NCBI GenBank assembly: GCA_963422595.1
Contig: OY730298.1
Location: 806,001-870,000, forward strand
Source of the DNA: G963422595 sp963422595
Lineage (GTDB): Bacteria; Pseudomonadota; Gammaproteobacteria; UBA4575
Length of the DNA: 64,000 nt
Reading direction: 5' to 3'
The translations under genes were made by a program, and so were the position numbers. How positions within the stretch are numbered: position 1 is the first letter of the stretch; each line of letters starts with the position of its first letter. Positions 45,993 through 53,700 of the stretch are shown here, piece by piece. The notes beneath the pieces are model-generated. The model was not told the origin of the DNA. It ran no database searches and saw only the letters and a list, made by a program, of their open reading frames with translations.

Positions 45993-47156
45993 ATGGACCG
46001 CGGAGAAATCGGCAGCTATGAGATTACAGGCACTGCTAATGAGCGGGTTCACGCGTTTGTTCCGGCCCCGCTACCACCTGTTCCCCCACTGGCCTTTGAT
46101 GGCCAACTTCAAAAGATGCTCGAATTGGCGACGCTCGCCTTGGGAAAGCTTGAGGGCATTGCGGCGTTGCTGCCGGATCGGGCGCTCTTCCTTTACACTT
46201 ATGTACGCAAAGAGGCGGTACTCTCCTCTCAGATAGAGGGGACGCAGTCGTCATTATCGGACCTCCTGCTTTTCGAGTTAGAGAAGGCACCCGGTATTCC
46301 ACTTGACGACGTAATCGAAGTCTCCAACTATGTAGCAGCACTGGAGCATGGCCTGCGTCGTCTGGCGGAAGACTTCCCGTTATCCAATCGACTGGTCTGC
46401 GAAATTCATGGCGTGTTGTTGGCACGCGGGCGAGGCAGTAACAAAAGGCCTGGCGAGTTTCGCCGTTCTCAAAATTGGATTGGCGGAACCCGGCCCGGTA
46501 ATGCCACCTTCGTGCCGCCACCGCATACTGCCGTGCCCGACTGCATGGCTGCGTTGGAGCGCTTTCTCCATGCCGACGATGACGGGCTACCTGTACTGAT
46601 TCGTGCAGGGCTTGCCCACGTGCAGTTTGAGACCATTCACCCCTTCCTTGATGGCAACGGACGTGTGGGCAGACTGCTCATAACGCTACTGTTGTGTCAT
46701 TCTGGTATGTTACGGGAGCCTCTTCTGTATCTGAGTCTCTACTTCAAGCAGCACCGAAGCGTATACTATGACCTGTTATCCCACGTGCGCCGCACTGGCG
46801 ACTGGGAAGCATGGCTTATTTTCTTTCTTGAAGGGGTGCAGACAACGGCGGAAAGTGCTGTTGACACGGTGCATCGATTGTTGGAAGTGTTTGCAGCGCA
46901 TCGCACCATTATTGAACAAAGCGGCCGCCGTGCGGGGTCTGCTTTGCGGGTGTACGAAGTGCTGAAGACACAGCCGATTCTATCCCTGTCTGGAATCTGC
47001 GAACGCACGCAGCTTTCGCTTCCTGCCGTTTCCAGGGCGATGAACCTTTTGGCGGAACAAGGAATTGCACGTGAAATCACCGGCAAACACTACGGCCGGC
47101 TGTTCGCCTACGATCAATACCTTGCCATCCTCAGCGAAGGCACTGAGCCGCTGTGA
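45993..47156 (+). CDS. Fic domain protein with autoinhibitory helix and C-terminal winged helix
   Basis: A 387-residue protein. AGGAG lies eight bases before the ATG. The N-terminal segment has EAVLSSQIEGTQSSLSDLL, the S-x3-EG inhibitory motif of class II Fic proteins. The catalytic loop HPFLDGNGRVGRLL is complete, predicting AMP transfer to a target hydroxyl. The last about 90 residues (LSGICERTQLSLPAVSRAMNLL) form a winged-helix DNA-binding domain, so it may control its own gene. Such genes are common on mobile DNA. It borders the prophage tail block but is read the other way. The target is unknown. Confidence 0.92.
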   Translation: MDRGEIGSYEITGTANERVHAFVPAPLPPVPPLAFDGQLQKMLELATLALGKLEGIAALLPDRALFLYTYVRKEAVLSSQIEGTQSSLSDLLLFELEKAPGIPLDDVIEVSNYVAALEHGLRRLAEDFPLSNRLVCEIHGVLLARGRGSNKRPGEFRRSQNWIGGTRPGNATFVPPPHTAVPDCMAALERFLHADDDGLPVLIRAGLAHVQFETIHPFLDGNGRVGRLLITLLLCHSGMLREPLLYLSLYFKQHRSVYYDLLSHVRRTGDWEAWLIFFLEGVQTTAESAVDTVHRLLEVFAAHRTIIEQSGRRAGSALRVYEVLKTQPILSLSGICERTQLSLPAVSRAMNLLAEQGIAREITGKHYGRLFAYDQYLAILSEGTEPL

Positions 47157-47230
47157 TGTGAAACATGATTTTTTAAGGCGAAGGGACAGGTTTCTAACTT
47201 GTCCACATAGCCAGACCTGATAAATTTCTC

Positions 47231-47263
47231 AAAAAAACAACCAACAGATTCAACAATCTGTTG
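47231..47263 (-). terminator. Intrinsic terminator at the end of the tail/cargo operon
   Basis: On the minus strand CAACAGATT-GTTG-AATCTGTTG forms a perfect 9-bp stem followed by GTTG and seven T. It lies 50-80 bases after the last cargo gene and marks the end of the leftward operon. Confidence 0.8.
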
Positions 47264-47312
47264 ACATAGTCCAATGGTTGTTGGATTTTTGCAAGGGCAT
47301 CTGTGGATAACT

Positions 47313-48098
47313 CTAGGGGCACGGCAGGGTGTTATGGACGTCTCGTTCCCCCGTCATGGCCATCAGCAGGCGTTCCAATCCGATGGCGGCGCAGATGGTG
47401 GGCGGGGCATCCCTGACCATTTCCACGATAGCGTCTGGCGCTTCCGGCCATTTGCGCGTGAAGTCATCAGCGTCGCAGTTGTCAAGAAACACGTTGGCGA
47501 TCTCAATGCCGTCATAGAACAGCTCAAAGCGTTGCTGCACGCCGTCCACGCAGTGCGGTGAGGGATAGACATCTAATTCAAGAAAATCTTGCAGCAGGAC
47601 GTAGCCACGTGCGGGGACTTCCTGCCTCCAAGAGAGGGTTGCAGGTAGCGGCACGCTCATGCCAGCTTGCTCAAAGGCGTGCTCAATGAGGGTCAAAGTC
47701 TCGTTTTGATAATCTACGTCTGTCCGGGTCTGATCCAGTCGTTGCGCCCACTCCACCATATGGAAGCAGTAGAGATGGGTAGTATCTTGCTCGTTGCGAA
47801 AGCAGGGGGCGATTTGATACACGTCCACGTTGTGCCGCACACACAAGGCGCGCAGTTCAAACTCATGGAAGGGGGCGAGGCGCGCCGGCTGGCCGTGCAT
47901 CAGCACTCGCAAGTCAGGATTGTCAGGATTAGCTGCGTTGTCGTTGAAGCGGTAACAGGCCGGCAGATAGGAGGGGTAGTGTTGCAGGCTGGACGTCTGC
48001 ACCTCGGTAGCACGGTAGTCAGGCGCGGCAAAGTGGGTGCGGATTTGCGCCAGCACAGCGGCACGCAGATCAATAAGCTGGCTAGGCGTGAATTGCAC
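47313..48098 (-). CDS. EpmA/LysRS-like class II synthetase domain protein (copy 2)
   Basis: A 261-residue stand-alone catalytic domain of a class IIb aminoacyl-tRNA synthetase, closest in pattern to EpmA and LysRS. Motif 2 reads VYQIAPCFRNE (93-103) followed by CFHMVEW. FELFYDGIEIANVF (191-204) corresponds to the amino-acid-binding GIELANGF block of EpmA. Motif 3 is AIGLERLLMAMTG (238-250) with the catalytic Arg. No anticodon-binding domain is present, so it probably activates an amino or beta-amino acid with ATP and joins it to a non-tRNA acceptor (inference from EpmA, which modifies EF-P). A GTG start overlaps the cupin gene by 17 bases. It is the last gene before the terminator. Confidence 0.8.
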   Translation of the reverse strand: MQFTPSQLIDLRAAVLAQIRTHFAAPDYRATEVQTSSLQHYPSYLPACYRFNDNAANPDNPDLRVLMHGQPARLAPFHEFELRALCVRHNVDVYQIAPCFRNEQDTTHLYCFHMVEWAQRLDQTRTDVDYQNETLTLIEHAFEQAGMSVPLPATLSWRQEVPARGYVLLQDFLELDVYPSPHCVDGVQQRFELFYDGIEIANVFLDNCDADDFTRKWPEAPDAIVEMVRDAPPTICAAIGLERLLMAMTGERDVHNTLPCP

Positions 48099-48558
48099 CG
48101 TTATCCGAAACTTTCAGTACATCAAGGATCGGTATGATCCTGCCCGATGACGTGTAAATGCTGCTGGTGGCTTTTCGGCTACCCGTTTGAACGATAGAGA
48201 TGGTTCCCCCGTCTAGGGGGTTGACTTTGTGGATGAGGTGGTGCGGACGGTAGATCAGCAGGGGTGCTTGCAAGATGAGGCTGGCGAGGTGCTGGCCCTG
48301 CTGGTCATAGACGTGGTCAATTTGGCTACCTTTCATCAAATAAGTCAGGAAGTCCCACGAGTGCGAATGCGGATTAAGGGTGTCGGCACTCACAATGTGG
48401 TGGATGAACAGGCTATCGGAGTGCACCTTGCCATCGGATGGTGCGGTCAGAAACCAGCGCTTCAGGTAGGTCTTACCCTTGAAATAGGCAGTCTCGAAGC
48501 ACTCGTCATGTCTAACGATGTCTTCTATCTGGGCGGTGAAGGGCGCGATCTTCATCAC
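48082..48558 (-). CDS. Cupin-like protein
   Basis: A 158-residue protein. LNPHSHSWDFLTYLMKGSQI and LLIYRPHHLIHKVNPLDGGT give the two histidine-containing cupin motifs (HxHxW...G, then RxxHxxH) for metal binding. Similar small cupin-like proteins occur in phages and biosynthetic clusters as oxygenases, isomerases or metal-dependent binders. It lies between the GNAT-like gene (77 bases upstream) and copy 2 of the synthetase-like protein, whose start it overlaps. Activity is not predictable. Confidence 0.65.
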   Translation of the reverse strand: MMKIAPFTAQIEDIVRHDECFETAYFKGKTYLKRWFLTAPSDGKVHSDSLFIHHIVSADTLNPHSHSWDFLTYLMKGSQIDHVYDQQGQHLASLILQAPLLIYRPHHLIHKVNPLDGGTISIVQTGSRKATSSIYTSSGRIIPILDVLKVSDNGAIHA

Positions 48559-48635
48559 CTATACCAATGGCACGCAGATGGGGTTCGCCAGCAAATGCTT
48601 GCAGGCGCTTGCGCAGGAAGCTGGATAACAGGTTT

Positions 48636-49097
48636 TTATCCACACTTGCACCACACTTGTGAGAACATCTTCCAACCGTTGTGGCTCATGATTTGTTCTC
48701 GTTGCACGAGGCTGCGCTGGTCATCTGCCAGTGGCAGGTTGTGCGCCAGTACGATCCGTGCTCCTTTTCCGAACGCCCAATCTGTAAAGGCTTGTCTGAC
48801 AGCAATGCCGTCCTGACCTGTCGACCGACAGATGTATTCCTCCGCGTACCGGACACTTTTGTTAAAGATGGGGTGGGTAACTTCACCCAGGACGATGGCG
48901 TGGTCGGTGTAAAAGCCGCCCAGCTTGCGCTCCTTTTCAAAGGCCTTGTTCAATTTCTCACGCAAGTCGTTGGGTTTCCAGGTGCAAAAGTAGCGGTGGC
49001 GGCCAGCCTGGGTGGGATCGCCCACGCAGATGTGGGTGAATACGGCAATGTATTCTTCCAGATTTTTGGGGGTTAGGGAGTTGATGGAGTCACTCAT
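48636..49097 (-). CDS. GNAT-like acyltransferase in the cargo operon
   Basis: A 153-residue protein. The layout is compatible with phage-type GNAT acetyltransferases: LGGFYTDHAIVLGEVTHPIF (central strands), YAEEYICRS, then AFTDWAFGKGARIVLAHN and a C-terminal MSHNGWKMFSQVWCK where GNATs have YxxxGF. The acetyl-CoA loop (Q/RxxGxG/A) is weak (GQDGIAVRQA), so the assignment is tentative. It lies six bases after the PanD-like gene. A second near-identical copy lies at 42107-42568, and 3' pieces occur in repeats A and B. Confidence 0.55.
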   Translation of the reverse strand: MSDSINSLTPKNLEEYIAVFTHICVGDPTQAGRHRYFCTWKPNDLREKLNKAFEKERKLGGFYTDHAIVLGEVTHPIFNKSVRYAEEYICRSTGQDGIAVRQAFTDWAFGKGARIVLAHNLPLADDQRSLVQREQIMSHNGWKMFSQVWCKCG

Positions 49098-49103
49098 TAT
49101 GGC

Positions 49104-49448
49104 TTACTGATTCAAGGTGTTGTCTTGTTGCAGGTGCAGCACTTTGGGGATCAGTTGCTCATTTGCCGTGATAGAGCGATAGGCGACGATGATCACTCGG
49201 TCGCCGATTTCACCACAGCGAGCGGCGGCACCGTAGAGGTGGACCTGTCCGTCCTGTGCGAGCGGGATGGCGTAGGTGATAAAGCGTGCGCCGTTGTTGA
49301 TGTTGTAGACGTGCAGTTGTTCGAACTCGTCAATGCCTGCTGTTTTCATCAGGCTTTTGGAAATTCCGCAGGAGCCGTCATATTCAATGGCTTTATGCGT
49401 GACGGTGGCGTTGTGCAGTTTCGCCCAGAGTGTGGTTTTGTGCATCAT
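49104..49448 (-). CDS. PanD-like pyruvoyl-dependent decarboxylase
   Basis: A 114-residue homologue of aspartate alpha-decarboxylase (E. coli PanD 126). The N-terminal WAKLHNATVTH keeps the Lys and His of the active site. YDGSCGISKSLMKTAGI keeps the Gly-Ser where the proenzyme cleaves itself to form the pyruvoyl group. NINNGARFITYAI keeps Arg, Thr and Tyr, and YGAAARCGEIGDRVII follows. One odd change: the Asn before GAAA in PanD is Tyr here. It should decarboxylate aspartate or a related acid, giving beta-alanine or another amine. Its start overlaps the synthetase-like gene by four bases (ATGA), so the two are translated together. It could also supply the pantothenate pathway. Confidence 0.85.
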   Translation of the reverse strand: MMHKTTLWAKLHNATVTHKAIEYDGSCGISKSLMKTAGIDEFEQLHVYNINNGARFITYAIPLAQDGQVHLYGAAARCGEIGDRVIIVAYRSITANEQLIPKVLHLQQDNTLNQ

Positions 49449-50113
49449 GCGGTGGGGGCTGGGGGAAAATATGCGTGTCGGAGCTGAATGACGTCATCCA
49501 GGCCCAGGGCCGCCTGCATAACGCGCTCGATACCAATGCCAGCCTGTATGGTGGGCGGCCCCTTGCAGACAGCTTCGATCCATTTGGCCGGGGCGTTGGG
49601 GAAGGTTTGCAGGATGGTGCTACCATCGCGGGAGTCGGCGTAGAAGCTCGCCACTTCAAGCCCGTTGTAAAACACCTCGTGGGCTACGGTTGCTTGTGTT
49701 ACGTTGGATGTAATAGTAATGCTGGACTTGTTCAGTGTTTGCCCCAATGCCATAAAGATGGATTTCAGCAGTTGCAGCACTTCATTGTTAGTAGCTTCAA
49801 GTGTGCGACGGATGCGGATGGTCTCCACCAGCGTAAACTCAAATAAATGGGTTTTATCGAGGGTTTCAGCCCGAAATACGGGCGCGATTTGGTACACGTC
49901 CGCGTGGTGTCTGGCGGCTAGATAGCGCATTTCCAAGTCGCTGTGGTAGGCCAGTGACAGGCCATTGCCCAATCTGAATACTGGTAGCTTGTCGGGCTGG
50001 ACAGGGAGCAGGCGCGGGGTGACTACGTCCATGGCCGGCTGTGCGGCGAAATGCTCACGTGCCGCTTGCCGCGCGCGCGTGTGCAGTTTCAGGAGTTTGA
50101 TCTCAATGTTCAT
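49445..50113 (-). CDS. EpmA/LysRS-like class II synthetase domain protein (copy 1)
   Basis: A 222-residue stand-alone class IIb synthetase core, diverged from copy 2. DVVTPRLLP (29-37) resembles motif 1; AYHSDLEMRYLAARHHADVY leads to motif 2 IAPVFRAE (76-83) and FEFTLVET, matching the EpmA pattern YQI..vFR.E...PEFTmlE. AHEVFYNGLEVASFY is the substrate-binding block. Motif 3 is IQAGIGIERVMQAALG. There is no tRNA-binding domain. The start overlaps the preceding 223-residue protein by 11 bases and the stop overlaps the PanD-like start, a tight coupled set. It probably makes an aminoacyl adenylate for a non-tRNA acceptor; substrate unknown. Confidence 0.8.
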   Translation of the reverse strand: MNIEIKLLKLHTRARQAAREHFAAQPAMDVVTPRLLPVQPDKLPVFRLGNGLSLAYHSDLEMRYLAARHHADVYQIAPVFRAETLDKTHLFEFTLVETIRIRRTLEATNNEVLQLLKSIFMALGQTLNKSSITITSNVTQATVAHEVFYNGLEVASFYADSRDGSTILQTFPNAPAKWIEAVCKGPPTIQAGIGIERVMQAALGLDDVIQLRHAYFPPAPTA

Positions 50114-50774
50114 TCGATGTGTCGTGGCTGGGTGCTGGGTTTGCCACTACGGTTTGAATCGTAATCAGGGCATCCACGCATTCGTCACCGATGACGGATA
50201 ACTCCTTCTGTGTCAATGCCACGGCGGCGCGCGCCAGGCTGGACTTTTTCAGTCCATCCAGTTCGGCACAGGCGCGTTCCAGCACGGCGGCCTTTTGCAG
50301 TTGGCGTTGTGCCAGCGATAGTACCGTCTCACCACTAATGTCGCGTGCCTTGATCTCGGCCTGCTGAATTGCCAAATCCGCTTGTGTCGCGGTCTCCGCA
50401 ATGATGCGCGCGGCACGCTGACGCTTATAGGTATAATTGGCCAGCTCCGCAGGGTCTTCGGTGCCGGCCAGCAGGGTGCGCACGGCGGCGGTACTGGATT
50501 TGATCTGCTGCGTGATATGTTCACGAAACTCGTCCAACGTGTAGTTCTTGCCTGCGGGCGCGGCCGGGGGTGGAGTGGCGGCAGTAAAGGTCTCTCCATC
50601 AAATGCATAGCCCAGGTCGGCCAGCGTCTCGGCGCTCACCCCGATCGGCAGTAGCTTTGCCAGCTTATCCTCATCAATCTGATGCTCCATAGCGCCGACG
50701 GGCAGGTGCGAGAGCGGTAGAGGCGTAGCATTAACGCAGGCGATAGAGCGGTCTTTGTTGGTATAGAGGTACAT
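50103..50774 (-). CDS. Tail-fibre-associated protein, unknown
   Basis: A 223-residue protein directly after the tail-tip gene (5 bases). The N-terminus (MYLYTNKDRSIACVNATPLP) and the middle (YAFDGETF, TLDEFREHITQQIKSS) resemble phage proteins of the tail-fibre-assembly or DUF4376 kind, with a helical Ala/Gln-rich second half. The last codons overlap the first EpmA-like gene. It forms the bridge between tail genes and the cargo block. Confidence 0.55.
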   Translation of the reverse strand: MYLYTNKDRSIACVNATPLPLSHLPVGAMEHQIDEDKLAKLLPIGVSAETLADLGYAFDGETFTAATPPPAAPAGKNYTLDEFREHITQQIKSSTAAVRTLLAGTEDPAELANYTYKRQRAARIIAETATQADLAIQQAEIKARDISGETVLSLAQRQLQKAAVLERACAELDGLKKSSLARAAVALTQKELSVIGDECVDALITIQTVVANPAPSHDTSNEH

Positions 50775-50779
50775 CTTAA

Positions 50780-53700
50780 TTACTCATGTACTGCAAACAG
50801 ATAGCGGTAGCGCACCTTTTTGCTGGTGTAGGTAACTTTCACGTCCTTGCACGTGGTGACGGGAGGCATCCAGACGTCCGGTCTCTTTATATTTCGTACC
50901 CAATATCCATCCCTGGTCGTACAACGTCGCTCGGTGCCGGTGCCCCTGGCAACAACCTGCTCTACGCCGACTACCCAAATTGCACCTTGTTCCGCATTCC
51001 TGCTCCACAGCACGCTCTGGGCACGTTTCGGGATCTCCTTGAGGGAATCCCGCCAATTTTCGATTGGATGCCAACTGGTGTACGCCGTTTTCAGTGTGAT
51101 CACGTCACCAGTAACGAACAACGCCGGCACAGACCAGGCTGACCATGCGCCGGGCTTGCCGCGCCTTTGGCAGTACCAAATGAAGGTGGCTTTCCTGGCT
51201 GCGTTATAGCTGTTATATGTCCACCCATTGGGCAAGTGCGTGTCATTCTTTTCGCCGCCAGTGACGCGCGGCGGCGGTGCATTGGAGTCGGTGTGATTGT
51301 AGATAAACTGGGTGACAATACTGGTTTCGTACTGTCCTGTGTCGCCTTTATCTCCCTTTTCTCCGTAGTGCCCGACGATGACTGGTGCTGACCAGTTATC
51401 AATCACCGCAGCACCTGCCGTTGGTTGACCCACCACCTTACGCTGGGCACGCCACAGGTACGGTAGGCCGGCGCTCAGGTTAGGTGCTGCATCCGACCAG
51501 CCGCGACCACCGGGTTGGTCGTAGCCCCATGTATTCAAAGGGAGAAGATTTGTCGGAATTGACGTGGCCGAAGTGCGTTTGAAAATATACTCTACCCCGG
51601 TGCCGTCGTCGCCATCAGAGCCATCAGCTCCTGCGATACCTTGCAGTCCCCGCTCACCTCGTGGCCCGATAACGCCCTGATCACCCTTCGGGCCGAAGCG
51701 CCCCACAATCACCGGTGCTGACCAGTTATCAGTCACCGCAGCTCCCTGCGCAGGCGACCCCACCACCTTACGCTCGGCACGCCACAGGTACGGCAGGCCG
51801 GCGCTTAGGTTAGGTGCAGCATCTTTCCAACCACGCCCACCGGGTTGGTCGTAGCCCCATGTATTCAAAGGGAGAAGATTTGTTGGAATTGACGCGCTTG
51901 AGGTGCGTTTGAAAATATACTCTAGCCCTACGCCATCATCACCGTCTGCGCCATCGCGTCCGTCGGCCCCGGCTATGCCTTGCAGTCCCCGCTCACCTTG
52001 TAGCCCTCTATCGCCCTTAGTCCCGTCGGCACCGTATCGCCCGACGATGACCGGTGCTGACCAGTTATCTGCCACCGCAGTGCCCGCCGTTGGTTGACCC
52101 ACCACCTTACGCTGGGCACGCCACAGGTACGGCAGGCCAGCGCTCAAGTTAGGTGCAGCATCTTTCCAACCACGCCCACCGGGTTGGTCGTAACCCCATG
52201 TATTCAGGGGACGCAAATTTGACGGAATAGACGTTGTCGAAGTGATCTTGAAAATATACTCTAGCCCTACGCCGTCATCACCGTCAGCCCCATCTGCGCC
52301 ATCGCGTCCGTCGGCCCCGGCTATGCCATCAACATTCAGACGGCGCGGCGCGCTCAGTTGCTGCATGATATACGTAGCTTCGCTGAGCACGCCGTCGGAC
52401 GTTACTGCCACAATCGCAAAGACATAATTGCCCACGTCGGGTTCAAAGCTCTCCCAGTTTGTAGCGGTCAGCATCCCACCATGCAACGGGAGCATGTTGT
52501 CCCAGTTATTGTTGGTGACGTGATAGCGGATTTGATAGCCAACCACGCCAGGAAAATCGGACGGCGTCCAGCTAAACTTGCGCGTACCATCCGTCAGCAC
52601 GGTCACCGCAAAGTCAGCGACCGGATCAGGCGCGACTACATTGATCATGGTGTACTCGGTCGACCACGCTGCCCCCAGCGGTGCGGCTTCGCTACCGGGC
52701 ACGACGGTAATTGTGACACTATCAGTTGTGTATTCTGCCAGCCATTGTGTGCGGCTGGCACCGTCGACCATAGTGGCGACGACATCCCTGCCTACGTACA
52801 CCACGCCGCCGCGCCAATCGCCGGTGACGGTGAGTGCCAGCGTGATCTGCTGCATGCTGCCGCGCCCGATTTGCACCGGCGCGTTGCTAACTGCGCCGTT
52901 CACCACTTGTGGCACGCGATAATACAAGGTGGGTAGCGGCTCGTTAGCCGTAATGTTTGATGAGTCGTAATATTCCGGAATCTCATCAATAGCCGAAATC
53001 CGCACGCGCGTGGCCGACAGCGGTTCAATCGCGACGACTTTGACTTTGCGCGGCGCGCCAGCGGTGCCATACCAGCGGAAGTGGCAATCTGCGGGCACCA
53101 GCTCGTCTGCGCCGTCAGGGGCAGGCGGAAAACTCTTATCCAGGAGCAGTGCTCGCGCCGCGCCTGCCGCGGCGTGGCATCCGATCAGTATAGGTGTTGA
53201 CCAGTCTTGCGACACCGCGGTGCGGTGCGAGCGGAATACATATCTATAATTCTGTTTTGTCTGCGGCTTGAACGCATTCCACTTCAGCGGCACAGATTTC
53301 TGCGGCTTGGGATATTTGCCATATACCCAGTTATTCTGCGGCAGGTTTAGCTGCCGGGTGATTGTAGATTTCGTCCATCTGGTGTAGATGTATTCCACGC
53401 CCTCTGCCCGTGGCGGCTCTGCCAGCTCGGTGGCGGTGTACTGTTGCACACTGCCGTCGGGCAGGCGCAGCACCAGCGTGGCGTCTCCTTCGCCGACCTC
53501 GATATCGCGATCGAGTACCACGCAGGCGTGCCCCCACCTGGCCATCTCCAGACGGCCCGTAATCCCACCATCGATCAACGAGTGAGACACATACACCACA
53601 TCGCCGCGGCGCACCGCCAGCCCTTCGGCGCCGACCTCCCAACTCAGGCGGCGGCGGTGATATTTCTGCTTGGCCGCCAGCAGGTTACACGCCTGCTGCG

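Noticed and set aside
48559..48635. Possible extra gene start (VDKNLLSSFLRKRLQAF) between GNAT-like and cupin-like genes
   Set aside because: The frame stops within about 43 codons and runs out of frame with the cupin-like gene; too little to support a gene.
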